64,000 nucleotides of DNA. Source: Fibrobacterota bacterium. Its GTDB lineage: Bacteria; Fibrobacterota; Fibrobacteria; UBA11236. Below are positions 9,100 through 17,835 of this stretch, piece by piece. Location: the NCBI GenBank assembly GCA_947482115.1, contig CANKII010000003.1, forward strand, positions 372,001 to 436,000. Reading direction: 5' to 3'. A model generated the notes under the pieces. It was not told where the DNA came from and did no database searches. It was given only the letters and a program-made list of their open reading frames with translations. A program made the translations under genes and the position numbers. Numbering within the stretch: position 1 is the stretch's first letter; every line of letters begins with the position of its first letter.

Positions 9100-9722
9100 C
9101 GTTGCGCTCCGCGTTCACGCGATGGCCGGGCGGAAGGGGTGTTGAACAGGTTGTGCGGATGCTGTTCCGACGGACGCTGCTCGTGACGCACCTCAGGCCG
9201 GGCGGAGTGGGAATCCCGGTCACCGTGAAACGCGGCTTCTTCATGTCGATGATGAGAAACCTCCGCATGGCGTCCGAAACGGTGATGTTCATGGATAATC
9301 CGGATTTCGCGTTCTTCACGGGGGCGAACAATGACCACCCGGGAGTAGGCAGGCCTTTCATAAACCACTTCGCGCACCACATGGTCACAGGGCCCGGGCT
9401 CCACAACCTTGCGAACCACGACTTCCTTTTCGCGGGAGCAGGATTCGTCCTCCCGATTCACCACGATTTGCCTTTGCCCGTCGTCCCGGTCGCAATTTTC
9501 ATCATCCTCATGCCCGGAGCGGTAAATGGTTCTCTCAACCGTCACCTGACCGTGGGGAAATCCAACCGTGACCTCGGCCTTTACCTTGGTTACCCCACCC
9601 GCCCATGTCGAATGAGCCGCTGCGAAAAGAGCTGCGATACTCAGGCCGGTTAAGAAGGTGTTTCCGATGCGTTTCCGGGGTACAGATCCGGGATCGGATT
9701 GGGGTTTGAATGGATAACTCAT
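9096..9722 (-). CDS. Secreted His/Arg/Glu-rich protein with RPSRERGxQR C-terminal tail (first gene of operon)
   Basis: A 208-residue protein started at 9722, where GGAGGA precedes the ATG by four bases; the longer open frame to 9857 has no such site. A basic N terminus and hydrophobic residues 23-38 form a signal sequence ending near TWAG. The mature part is highly charged: a first strand-rich region (VKAEVTVGFPHGQVTVERT), an acidic Cys-containing loop, VVVRKVV and VVREVVYERP segments, then a His-rich region (HEHHRFGRH, HHRHEE) that could bind metal. The last residues are ARPSRERGAQR. It is promoter-proximal in the operon that ends with the FG-GAP histidine kinase. Confidence 0.75.
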   Translation of the reverse strand: MSYPFKPQSDPGSVPRKRIGNTFLTGLSIAALFAAAHSTWAGGVTKVKAEVTVGFPHGQVTVERTIYRSGHEDDENCDRDDGQRQIVVNREDESCSREKEVVVRKVVEPGPCDHVVREVVYERPAYSRVVIVRPREEREIRIIHEHHRFGRHAEVSHHRHEEAAFHGDRDSHSARPEVRHEQRPSEQHPHNLFNTPSARPSRERGAQR

Positions 9723-9967
9723 ACTATCCTCCTGGTTTCCGGGAAATATTCCCGTAAGGAGACTAGAACAAGTTCCGGGCCAACTTTTTGAGTTGAAAAT
9801 TTGGCGAAATATTGGGTTGGAGTTGTCAAAACCTGTCCACTCTCTGGACGACTGCACACGTTCAGGACAGATTGGCGTTCTAAATCATTGTGAATTCTGA
9901 ACGTTCAACGTTTCAAATTTTCTAAATTCGGTGCTTCCCGCAAGCGTGGTTCTTAGAAAAGGGACTA
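9723..9967. promoter_or_regulatory. Divergent promoter region between the tail-protein operon and nuo
   Basis: 245 bases without a gene separate the starts of two outward-facing operons, so promoters for both should lie here. I could not identify convincing -35/-10 pairs or an operator. The only short repeats are AACGTTCAACGTT-like sequences at about 9899-9912. Confidence 0.4.
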
Positions 9968-10336
9968 TTGACCGTGTTGAGTGAATTTCTGCCGTTGATT
10001 GTGTACGTAGGCATCGCCTTGTTCATAGGCGTCGCCGCCATCGCCCTCTCGACCTTACTCGGTCCAAAACGCACCTATACCAAGGCTAAATACGACCCTT
10101 ATGAGTGTGGCGTCGACCAAATCGACAATCCCCACCGGCCCTTTGCCATCAAATTTTACGTCTTCGCCCTTCTCTTCATCCTCTTTGACATCGAAACCAT
10201 CTTTCTGCTGCCTTTTGCCGTCGGATTTCGCAAACTGCTCGGCGGCGGTGCTCTGATTACGGTGTTGATGTTTCTCGCGATTTTGGGTCTGGGACTCGTT
10301 TACATCATTCGCACGGGAGCTCTCGAATGGGAATAA
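9968..10336 (+). CDS. nuoA: NADH-quinone oxidoreductase subunit A
   Basis: A small membrane subunit of respiratory complex I with three hydrophobic helices. Family marks are the conserved loop [10 protein letters not shown], containing the Cys of the quinone-site loop, and [13 protein letters not shown] in helix 2. The start is one of TTG at 9968 or GTG at 9974; AAGGGA upstream fits either. Length (120-122 residues) is normal. It is the first gene of a complete A-to-N operon; its end overlaps nuoB by ten bases. Confidence 0.95.
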   Translation: MTVLSEFLPLIVYVGIALFIGVAAIALSTLLGPKRTYTKAKYDPYECGVDQIDNPHRPFAIKFYVFALLFILFDIETIFLLPFAVGFRKLLGGGALITVLMFLAILGLGLVYIIRTGALEWE

Positions 10337-10878
10337 GCGACAGCCTGAACGACGTTGTCACGACCAAGCTTTCCTTCGCCATCAACTGGGGTCGTGCGAA
10401 TTCGGTGTGGCCCATGCCCTTCGGTGTGGCCTGCTGCGCCATTGAAATGATGGCCGCCTTCATGCCCAAATACGATGCCTCGCGTTTCGGCTCCGAGGTG
10501 CTCAAGTTTTCTCCGCGCCAATCCGACCTGCTGATCGTTTCCGGTCGCATTTCCTTGAAGATGATGCCGGTGTTGCAGCGCATCTGGGAACAAATGCCAG
10601 AACCGAAATGGTGCATCTCGATGGGCGCCTGCGCCAGCAGTGGCGGAGTGTTCGACACCTACGCCTTGATTCAAGGCATCGATCAATTCATTCCGGTGGA
10701 CGCTTATATGCCCGGGTGTCCTCCGCGGCCCGAAGCGTTTGTGGATGCACTGATGGCCATTCAGGAAAAAGCGCGTCACGGCAAAGCTTCATCTGATAAT
10801 TTTGTGAGCGAAGATGCGAGCAAAGATCCTTCCCTGTCGCCCGCCTTCCGTTCTCCGGATGCGTATTACAAATGCTGA
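10327..10878 (+). CDS. nuoB: NADH-quinone oxidoreductase subunit B
   Basis: A 183-residue peripheral-arm subunit that holds cluster N2, the last iron-sulfur centre before quinone. All four ligand cysteines are visible: the adjacent pair in [10 protein letters not shown], the Cys in [10 protein letters not shown] and the Cys in [11 protein letters not shown]. It overlaps nuoA upstream and nuoC downstream (seven bases, ATGCTGA). The C-terminal 30 residues are a family-variable tail. Confidence 0.97.
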   Translation: MGISDSLNDVVTTKLSFAINWGRANSVWPMPFGVACCAIEMMAAFMPKYDASRFGSEVLKFSPRQSDLLIVSGRISLKMMPVLQRIWEQMPEPKWCISMGACASSGGVFDTYALIQGIDQFIPVDAYMPGCPPRPEAFVDALMAIQEKARHGKASSDNFVSEDASKDPSLSPAFRSPDAYYKC

Positions 10879-11417
10879 TTTATCAGAAAGAAAATCGCCT
10901 TTCTGTCGCAGCCAAAGTCGAGGGATTTCTCGGCGAAAAGCTGCTGACCAAGGAAGAAAAGACGGATTATTTCCAGTTCTCGGTCAAAGCTGCGGATGCC
11001 AAAACGTTGATTCGCTTTTTGAAGGAAGATTCGGAACTGGGCTTCACGTATTTCATTGATATGTGCGGCGCGGATTATCTGAAATATCCGGTTGCGATGC
11101 CGGAGCGTTTCGCCGTCATCACCACGTTGATTTCGCCGAAGCTCGGTGTGCGCGTTCAGGTTCGGGCCTTTGTTTCCGACGCCGAACCGCGCATCGCGAC
11201 TTTGTCTGATGTGTTCGAAGGTGCGAACTGGACGGAACGCGAAGCGTGGGATTTATATGGCATCGAATTTTTGGGCCACCCGAATTTGAAGCGCGTGCTT
11301 TTGCCTGAAGATTACGAAGGCTATCCGCTGCGCAAGGATTATCCGCAACGCGGACGCGGCGAGCGCAGCAGCTTCCCGGTCTATCATGCCGTTCCCGGCA
11401 CGGGTCCGAAGGACTGA
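10872..11417 (+). CDS. nuoC: NADH-quinone oxidoreductase subunit C
   Basis: A 181-residue peripheral-arm subunit (30 kDa subunit family). The signature segment is present near the C terminus: [19 protein letters not shown], followed by [16 protein letters not shown]. The start overlaps the nuoB stop. It is separate from nuoD, unlike the fused nuoCD of enteric bacteria. Confidence 0.95.
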   Translation: MLIYQKENRLSVAAKVEGFLGEKLLTKEEKTDYFQFSVKAADAKTLIRFLKEDSELGFTYFIDMCGADYLKYPVAMPERFAVITTLISPKLGVRVQVRAFVSDAEPRIATLSDVFEGANWTEREAWDLYGIEFLGHPNLKRVLLPEDYEGYPLRKDYPQRGRGERSSFPVYHAVPGTGPKD

Positions 11418-11418
11418 C

Positions 11419-12630
11419 ATGTATTCCTACGAGAACGAAGTCGTTGAACAAACCGAAAACACGGTACACTTGAATGTGGGGCCTTCGCATCCCGCGATGC
11501 ACGGAACTTTGCGCGTCAAGATGGAAGTGCGCGGTGAACGCGTCATCAAGGCCGAACAGGAAATCGGTTATCTGCATACGGGTTTCGAAAAACTCGGCGA
11601 ATATCGCAGCTACAACCAGTTCATCACGCTTACGGATCGACTCAATTATTTCTCGCCGTTGAACAACAACATCGGCTTCGCCGTTGCCGTGGAAGAATTG
11701 CTCGGCCTTGTGCCGCCGCGCCGTTGTCAGGTGATTCGCACTTTACTCGCGGAACTTTCGCGTCTCGCGGATCATTCCCTGTGCGTGGGCGCTTTGGCCA
11801 TGGACTTGGGAGCGTTCACTTCCATCCTGTGGACTTTTGTCGAACGCGAAAAACTCTATGACGTGTTTGAGGCTGTGACCGGAACGCGATTGACCACGAG
11901 CTATACTCGCGTCGGAGGAATCGCTTTCGATTTACCCGAAGGTTTCGAGTCGCGTGTCATCGCCATTCTCGACAGCATGGAAAGCACGGTGGAAAAGTTG
12001 CGCGGCAGCTTTTACAAGAACCGTATTTTCCTCGACCGCACCGAGGGAACGGGTATTATCACCAAGGAAGATATCGAGTCTTTTGGTATCACGGGCCCGA
12101 TGGCACGTGCCTCGGGCGTGGCCTATGACCTTCGCAAATACCGGCCTTATTTGATTTATGATGAGTTGGAATTCAAAGTGCCGACGTACACCGAAGGCGA
12201 CAGTCTGGCGCGTTACAAAGTGCGTCTGGATGAAATGGACGAGAGCATCAAGATCATTCGACAGGCTTTGAAATTACTGGAGCCGGGGCCCATCAATGCG
12301 CTGGATCAAAAACACGCACTGCCGGACAAGCTGTCCACTTATCGCGACATGGAGTCAATGATCCATCATTTCAAAATGATCATGCCGGGTTCGGAACACG
12401 GATTGCATACGCCGGTGACCGATTTGTATTCCTCCACGGAAGCGCCGAACGGCGAACTAGGCTTTCACATTGTCTCTGATGGGACTTCGAATCCATGGCG
12501 CATCCGAATTCGCGGTTGCTCCATGCTCAACTATCCCATTTTTGGAAGGTTGATGGAAGGCTCCATGCTTTCCGATCTCGTCGCCATTCTGGCATCGTTC
12601 AATATTATCGCCGGAGAATTAGACCGGTGA
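11419..12630 (+). CDS. nuoD: NADH-quinone oxidoreductase subunit D
   Basis: A 403-residue 49 kDa-type subunit forming the quinone site with NuoB. The quinone-loop motif NVGPSHPAMHG is at residues 15-25; EIGYLHTGFEK and the C-terminal LVAILASFNIIAGELDR are also typical. The ATG at 11419, one base after the nuoC stop, is chosen over the upstream in-frame start at 11386, which would overlap nuoC. The stop TGA overlaps the GTG start of nuoE and is also the edge of a palindromic repeat. Confidence 0.97.
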   Translation: MYSYENEVVEQTENTVHLNVGPSHPAMHGTLRVKMEVRGERVIKAEQEIGYLHTGFEKLGEYRSYNQFITLTDRLNYFSPLNNNIGFAVAVEELLGLVPPRRCQVIRTLLAELSRLADHSLCVGALAMDLGAFTSILWTFVEREKLYDVFEAVTGTRLTTSYTRVGGIAFDLPEGFESRVIAILDSMESTVEKLRGSFYKNRIFLDRTEGTGIITKEDIESFGITGPMARASGVAYDLRKYRPYLIYDELEFKVPTYTEGDSLARYKVRLDEMDESIKIIRQALKLLEPGPINALDQKHALPDKLSTYRDMESMIHHFKMIMPGSEHGLHTPVTDLYSSTEAPNGELGFHIVSDGTSNPWRIRIRGCSMLNYPIFGRLMEGSMLSDLVAILASFNIIAGELDR

Positions 12631-13379
12631 CCCTTCGACAAGCTCAGGGTCCGGCAAGGACCTTATCGACTGAATATCTGCAGCGCTTCCACGACATGGT
12701 GGACGACTATCCCAACAAGCGTTCCATGTTGATGATGACGCTTCGACTCATTGAAGAAGAGTTCGGTTGCATCGACGATGCAGGCATGGAAATCGCCGCC
12801 GATCTCTGTGGCGTTTCCACGGCGCATGTGCAAGGCATGGTGACTTTTTACACCCACTTCAAACGCCCCGCGCATGGCAAACACCGTTTCATGGTATGTG
12901 CCACGCTGATGTGCGCGCTGGATGGAAACACTTCGCAGGCCCTGAAGCAAATCGAGTCCAAACTGGGAATCACACCGGGACAAAGCACGGCGGACGGATT
13001 GTTCTCTTGCGAAAAAGTCGAATGTCTCGCCGATTGCGACAAGCCGCCGGTGGTGCAAAAAGACTTCGAGCATTTTTGCTCCATGAAGGGCAAAACGCTG
13101 GACGATTATATCGACTCGCTGCTCAAGCGCGAAAACAAAAGCGTTGCGGATTATCAGGGCAAGGCCGGAATCGAAATGGATTTGCGCGTGTCCGTGCTGC
13201 CGTCGCATTACAACTTCGCAGGCGAAACCGAAGTGGGTGCGCGGCACTTTGAAAACAAGGACCCGTACTTTCAGCCCGGCGAAGCGCCGCGAACGACGAC
13301 GGTTCCGCCGCCGCTGAAAACACCTCTCACCGCACCGGTTGTGGATGGAATGAATTTGAACGGAGCGGATCATGTCTGA
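12627..13379 (+). CDS. nuoE: NADH-quinone oxidoreductase subunit E with repeat-derived N terminus
   Basis: A 24 kDa-type subunit carrying a [2Fe-2S] cluster. Ligands are visible as CATLMC (about residues 92-97) and CLADC (about 133-137); FGCIDD and GVSTAHVQGMVTFY are family segments. The best start is GTG at 12627, overlapping the nuoD stop as GTGA. The first codons after it (TLRQAQGP) are encoded by a palindromic repeat at 12629-12651, so the N terminus is partly repeat-derived. At 250 residues it is longer than usual, with about 80 extra residues after the ferredoxin-like domain, Pro/Thr-rich near the end, of no family I recognise. Confidence 0.93.
   Translation: MTLRQAQGPARTLSTEYLQRFHDMVDDYPNKRSMLMMTLRLIEEEFGCIDDAGMEIAADLCGVSTAHVQGMVTFYTHFKRPAHGKHRFMVCATLMCALDGNTSQALKQIESKLGITPGQSTADGLFSCEKVECLADCDKPPVVQKDFEHFCSMKGKTLDDYIDSLLKRENKSVADYQGKAGIEMDLRVSVLPSHYNFAGETEVGARHFENKDPYFQPGEAPRTTTVPPPLKTPLTAPVVDGMNLNGADHV
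12629..12651 (+). repeat. Palindromic repeat, copy 1 (inside nuoE start)
   Basis: Stem GACCCT/AGGGTC around the conserved centre TCGACAAGCTC. It spans the nuoD stop and the first codons of nuoE. Confidence 0.85.
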
Positions 13380-14784
13380 ATCCCCCCTAAACTCCCCCAA
13401 CGGGGCAATGGTTCCGTTTACACCCGTCATTCTTAAACACATCCACGAAGCAGGATCGCATACGCTCGATCATTATGTGGCTCGTGGCGGATACGAAACT
13501 GCGCGCACCAATGTTGGAAAAACCGAACCGGGTTCACTCGTCAAACTCGTCGAAGAGTCCGGCCTGCGCGGTCGCGGCGGCGCAGGATTTCCCACCGGAA
13601 AAAAATGGAGCTTCCTCGCCAAAGGCACGGGCAAACCGGCCTATCTCACGGTGAACGGCGACGAGAGCGAACCCGGCACTTTCAAGGATCGCCACATCGT
13701 GGAAAAAGATCCGCATCAATTGTTGGAAGGCGTCATCCTCACCTGCTGGGCCATTCAAAGCCATCACGCCTTCATCTACTTGCGCGGCGAATTTATTCTG
13801 GGTTATGAACGCCTCGAAGCCGCGGTCCGCGAAGCCAAGGCCAGGGGTTTCATCGGCAAGAAAATTTTCGACACCGACTTCGATTTGAAAGTTGTGGTCA
13901 TGCGCGGTGCGGGTGCTTACATCTGCGGTGAGGAAACCGGAATGCTTTCGTCCATCGAGGGTGGTCGCGGTTATCCCAAAATCAAACCTCCGTTTCCGGC
14001 GGTGTCGGGCGTGTTCCAATGCCCCACCATCGTGAACAACGTGGAAACCATCGCCTGCGTGTCGCACATCGTGAAGAACGGCGCGGCGTGGCACAAGCAA
14101 TGGGGCACGGAGAAAAGTCCGGGCTTCAAAATTTTCTGCCTTTCCGGCGCGGTGAAAAAACCCGGTGTGTATGAAGTGCCGCTCGGCATCACCATGAAAG
14201 AGTTCATCGAAGTGTATGGCGGTGGAATGATCGAAGGCCGTACGCTCAAGGCCGTCATTCCCGGCGGATTATCCGCGCCATTATTGACTCCGGAGATGGT
14301 CGAAAAATGCACGCTGGATTATGAAAGTCTGGCGGGTCTCGGTTCCATGCTCGGTTCAGGCGGCATCACGGTGTTGCATGATCAGGTCGATTTGATGTCG
14401 GCGATTTACAACACCATGCGCTTCTATCATCATGAATCCTGCGGACAATGCACTCCCTGCCGCGAAGGCACGGGCTGGCTCGAAAAACTTGCGCACAAAT
14501 TCCACGAGGGTCATGCGCACGAAGGCGATGTGGATTTGCTCGGCGATGTCGCCAGGAACATGCGTGGCCGCACCATTTGCGTGCTGGCCGATGCCGCCGC
14601 CATGCCGATGCAAAGTTATCTGCAACTTTTCCGCGGCGAATTTGAAAAGCGCGTGCACGAACCCGCCTACACGGAACGCAAGCGCACTGCGCGCGACGAA
14701 ATCACGCCCGCTGCCAAACGGGATACCGTCACACAGGGTGGGCCCGATGTGCTCAGCGTCGGAATGGGAATGGATCGAATTTGA
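13372..14784 (+). CDS. nuoF: NADH-quinone oxidoreductase subunit F
   Basis: A 470-residue 51 kDa-type subunit that binds NADH and FMN and carries cluster N3. Visible motifs are GRGGAGFPTGKKW (FMN/NADH loop), GDESEPGTFKDR, GAYICGEETGML, and the cluster ligands in ESCGQCTPCREG with the later Cys in RTICVLAD. It starts eight bases before the nuoE stop. Both ends carry modest extensions compared with the common 420-450 residues. Confidence 0.97.
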   Translation: MSESPLNSPNGAMVPFTPVILKHIHEAGSHTLDHYVARGGYETARTNVGKTEPGSLVKLVEESGLRGRGGAGFPTGKKWSFLAKGTGKPAYLTVNGDESEPGTFKDRHIVEKDPHQLLEGVILTCWAIQSHHAFIYLRGEFILGYERLEAAVREAKARGFIGKKIFDTDFDLKVVVMRGAGAYICGEETGMLSSIEGGRGYPKIKPPFPAVSGVFQCPTIVNNVETIACVSHIVKNGAAWHKQWGTEKSPGFKIFCLSGAVKKPGVYEVPLGITMKEFIEVYGGGMIEGRTLKAVIPGGLSAPLLTPEMVEKCTLDYESLAGLGSMLGSGGITVLHDQVDLMSAIYNTMRFYHHESCGQCTPCREGTGWLEKLAHKFHEGHAHEGDVDLLGDVARNMRGRTICVLADAAAMPMQSYLQLFRGEFEKRVHEPAYTERKRTARDEITPAAKRDTVTQGGPDVLSVGMGMDRI

Positions 14785-16241
14785 TGAAACAGGTAAATCT
14801 GAAGATTGACGGCAAGGATGTCACCGTTCCCGCTGACTGGACGGTGATTAAAGCCTGTCATCAAAACGACGTCGACGTGCCGCATTATTGCTATCACCCC
14901 GATCTCAGCATCGCCGGGAATTGCCGCATTTGCATGGTGGGCGTCAAGGGCATGCCGCGTCCGGTGGTGGCCTGTGCACAGCCGGTGGCTGAAGGCATGG
15001 AAGTTTCGACGACGGGCAAGGATGTGGAGGAAGCGCGCAAGGGCGTGATGGAATTCCTGCTCATCAACCATCCGCTCGACTGCCCGGAATGCGATCAAAG
15101 CGGCGAATGCAAGTTGCAAGATTACAGCTATGATCACGGACGCGATCACGGTCGCTTTCACGAAGAGAAGGTGCGCAAGTCGAAAGCGACCATGGGCCCG
15201 CATGTCAAGTACTGGGGTTCGCGTTGCATCGTCTGCACGCGCTGTGTGCGCTTCACCGAGGAAGTTTCTGGTGGCGGAGAATTGGGCGTTATCTATCGCG
15301 GAGACCGCAGCGAAATCGCGTTGTTCCCCGGCAAAAATCTCGACAATCCGTTGTCGATGAACAATGTGGATATTTGTCCGGTTGGCGCTTTGGTCTCCTC
15401 GGATTTCCTTTTTCAATCACGTGTCTGGCATTTGCATTCCAATCCTTCGGTTTGCGCAGACTGTTCCGTGGGCTGCAATTCGCGCGTGGATTTGGATGCG
15501 AAGAATCAAATCAAGCGCATTGTGCCGCGCCAGAACGACGCAGTAAACAAATCGTGGATGTGTGATCATGGTCGCTTGTCCTTTGACTATGTGCATGAGA
15601 ACCGTTTGCAAAAACCCAAGGTGCACGGAAAAGACGCGACGTGGAAAGAAGCGCGCCGCGCGGCTTTGGATTTGCTTTCGGCCCCCGGTTCCGTCGCTTT
15701 GATTTCGGCGTGGAATACCAACGAAGCCATGCAATCCATCAAAAATTTTCTTTCCAGTGAAAATCCATCGACTCGAATTTTCGGTTATGGAAACACAGTC
15801 GAAGCGGATTTGGTTTTCCCGGGTTTCACCATCAGCGGGGACAAGAACCCGAATTGTGCGGGCATGAAACAGGTTTTGGGAATCGGCGATGCGAATGCTT
15901 CCCTCAAAGCGTTGGCGGCGGAGAAAGATTCCATTGGCTGCCTGTTGCTCGTGAACAACATTCCCAATTTCCAAATCACCGCCGAATTAAAATCGATCCT
16001 TGACCGTAGCCAGAATGTGGTGCTGCTCGATTTCGCCACCGGTGATTTGTTGCGTTATGGCAATGTGGCTGTGGCATTGCCCACGCTGACTACGTTTGAA
16101 AAATCCGGTTCGTTTGTGAATCGCACCGGATTGACACAAACCTTTGATGCGGTGATGGAACCGGTCACCTATGGAATGCCGGAAACGGAAATTGTTGCGG
16201 CGTTGCGCGGTGACAGGGTAGCGGTAGGAAATCAAAGATGA
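14784..16241 (+). CDS. nuoG: NADH-quinone oxidoreductase subunit G (short form)
   Basis: A 485-residue 75 kDa-type subunit. The N-terminal [2Fe-2S] ferredoxin domain has NCRICMVGVKG and VVACAQP; the His/Cys-ligated cluster shows as HPLDCPECDQSGECKLQ; a [4Fe-4S] cluster has CIVCTRCVRF and DICPVGAL; a further set (CADCSVGC) begins the molybdopterin-like domain. That last domain is much shorter than in E. coli NuoG (about 900 residues), a known variation. The ATG at 14784 shares one base with the nuoF stop (TGATG). Confidence 0.95.
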   Translation: MKQVNLKIDGKDVTVPADWTVIKACHQNDVDVPHYCYHPDLSIAGNCRICMVGVKGMPRPVVACAQPVAEGMEVSTTGKDVEEARKGVMEFLLINHPLDCPECDQSGECKLQDYSYDHGRDHGRFHEEKVRKSKATMGPHVKYWGSRCIVCTRCVRFTEEVSGGGELGVIYRGDRSEIALFPGKNLDNPLSMNNVDICPVGALVSSDFLFQSRVWHLHSNPSVCADCSVGCNSRVDLDAKNQIKRIVPRQNDAVNKSWMCDHGRLSFDYVHENRLQKPKVHGKDATWKEARRAALDLLSAPGSVALISAWNTNEAMQSIKNFLSSENPSTRIFGYGNTVEADLVFPGFTISGDKNPNCAGMKQVLGIGDANASLKALAAEKDSIGCLLLVNNIPNFQITAELKSILDRSQNVVLLDFATGDLLRYGNVAVALPTLTTFEKSGSFVNRTGLTQTFDAVMEPVTYGMPETEIVAALRGDRVAVGNQR

Positions 16242-17320
16242 TTTCGATGGTTCTAACGCTGTTGCGAAACCCATTGGTGTTGGCGGTGATCAAAATGTTC
16301 GTCGCCATCGGCGTCGTGATGTCCGCCGTGCCCATGTTAGTGTGGTTGGAACGCAAGCTTTCCGCGCGTTTTCAACGCCGCATCGGTCCCAATCGCGTGG
16401 GTCCGATGGGATTATTGCAATCCATCGCCGACGCCATCAAGTTGATGTGGAAGGAAGATTTCTTTCCCCGCAACACAGATCGTTTGATTTTTCTCGCCGC
16501 GCCCATCATGGCGTTTTTGCCCGGCATCATTTCCTTCAGCCTCATTCCCGTCGGTCAGGCTGAAGGTGCTGAATGGTTGGGACCCAATGGCGTAATGGCC
16601 GTGTCCTATCTCGAAATGGGATTGCTGGTGATGATGGCCGTGTCTTCACTGGCCTCTTACGGTCTCGCTTTCGGTGGCTGGGCTTCCAACAGCCAGTATC
16701 CGTTGTTGGGTGGCATTCGTTCCTCGGCGCAGTTGATCAGTTATGAAATCGTCATGGGAATGGCGGTGATTGCGCTGGCCATGAAATCGGGAACGCTCAA
16801 CCTTTCCGAGATCGCAACGCAACAGCAAGGCTGGTATCTGCCGCATTGGAATCTGTTTTTGCAGCCGCTGACCTTTTTGCTTTTCCTCATCGCGGCTTTC
16901 GCTGAAACCAACCGTGCGCCATTTGATTTGCCTGAAGCGGAACAGGAATTGGTCGGTGGTTATCACACCGAATATACCGGCATGCGCTATGCCTGGTTCA
17001 TGCTCGGTGAGTATGCCGGATTGTGGACCATGTGCTCCGTCATCGCGACCTTGTTTTTGGGTGGCTGGACTTTGCCCGCTGCGTGGATGGGTTGGGTGGG
17101 ACATTTCCCGTGGTTCGTGGCTGCACTGATCAGTTTCGGAATCTTTATCGCCAAAGTGGTGGCGCTGGTTTTTTTCTTCATGTGGGTACGGTGGACTTTG
17201 CCGCGTTTCCGCTGGGATCAGTTGATGAAGCTCGGCTGGACCATTTTGATTCCGCTGGCTCTCGCCAATATTTTGATTACCGCGTTATTGATGGAATACG
17301 GGGGACTGTATGTCCGTTGA
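16238..17320 (+). CDS. nuoH: NADH-quinone oxidoreductase subunit H
   Basis: A 360-residue membrane subunit at the quinone end of complex I, with about eight helices. Conserved segments are ERKLSARFQRRIGPNRVGP, RSSAQLISYEIVMG and the acidic loop AETNRAPFDLPEAEQELV-GG that lines the quinone channel. The start overlaps the nuoG stop (ATGA). Confidence 0.97.
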   Translation: MISMVLTLLRNPLVLAVIKMFVAIGVVMSAVPMLVWLERKLSARFQRRIGPNRVGPMGLLQSIADAIKLMWKEDFFPRNTDRLIFLAAPIMAFLPGIISFSLIPVGQAEGAEWLGPNGVMAVSYLEMGLLVMMAVSSLASYGLAFGGWASNSQYPLLGGIRSSAQLISYEIVMGMAVIALAMKSGTLNLSEIATQQQGWYLPHWNLFLQPLTFLLFLIAAFAETNRAPFDLPEAEQELVGGYHTEYTGMRYAWFMLGEYAGLWTMCSVIATLFLGGWTLPAAWMGWVGHFPWFVAALISFGIFIAKVVALVFFFMWVRWTLPRFRWDQLMKLGWTILIPLALANILITALLMEYGGLYVR

Positions 17321-17804
17321 CATGAAAAAAATGGATGTCCATCCGCCCCGACCGGAAATGCGGCCCAGTCGCCTGTCGTGGATTACGCGCATTTATATCC
17401 CGATGATCCTCAAGGGAATGTTGATTTCCCTGCGCGAGTTCATGCGCAAACCGGTAACCATTCAATATCCGGAACAGAAGCCCAAGGTGAGTGAACGCTT
17501 CCGCGGCGAACATCGCCTCACGAAGGATGCTGAAGGTCATATGAAATGCGTGGCCTGCTACATGTGCGCCACGGCTTGTCCGGCGCATTGCATCAACATC
17601 GAAGCGCAGGCCGCTCCGCCGGAATGGGACGGGCGCGACAAGATTCCCAGCGTCTTTGAAATAGACATGCTCAAATGCATCTACTGCGGCTATTGCGTGG
17701 AAGCCTGTCCCAAGGAAGCCATCGAAATGACGAATAAGGTTCCGAAAGTTTATCAAACCCGGCAGGAATTCATCTACGGTTTGAACAAATTGCTCAACAA
17801 CTAA
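17310..17804 (+). CDS. nuoI: NADH-quinone oxidoreductase subunit I
   Basis: A 164-residue peripheral subunit with two [4Fe-4S] clusters (N6a and N6b). Both eight-iron ferredoxin motifs are intact: CVACYMCATACP and CIYCGYCVEACP. An amphipathic N-terminal region (YIPMILKGMLISLREF) contacts the membrane arm. The start at 17310 has GGGGGA four bases upstream and overlaps nuoH by eleven bases; a later ATG at 17322 is possible. Confidence 0.97.
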   Translation: MSVDMKKMDVHPPRPEMRPSRLSWITRIYIPMILKGMLISLREFMRKPVTIQYPEQKPKVSERFRGEHRLTKDAEGHMKCVACYMCATACPAHCINIEAQAAPPEWDGRDKIPSVFEIDMLKCIYCGYCVEACPKEAIEMTNKVPKVYQTRQEFIYGLNKLLNN

Positions 17805-17835
17805 ATTTGACCACCGGAAATTAACTGGAAACGAC

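Larger units (their letters stand above)
8186..9131 (-). other. Three homologous C-terminal tail coding segments (RPSRERGxQR)
   Basis: The last 10-11 codons of three successive genes (8186-8221, 8608-8643 and 9096-9131) encode the same peptide, each directly before its stop. Codon choice differs at most positions: Pro is CCA, CCG, CCA; Ser is TCC, TCA, TCG; Arg and Gly codons also vary. The peptide is therefore kept while the DNA drifts. A Ser-rich linker precedes it in copies 2 and 3; in copy 1 a shorter LFNTPSA stretch does. This fits a sorting, docking or processing signal; no named family comes to mind. Confidence 0.8.

Noticed and set aside
12663-13442. A 259-codon open frame antisense to nuoE
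   Set aside because: His/Arg-rich composition typical of shadow frames; nuoE has its cluster cysteines.
14667-15416. A 249-codon open frame antisense to nuoF/nuoG
   Set aside because: No motif or start signal, and it is opposite essential iron-sulfur motifs of NuoG.
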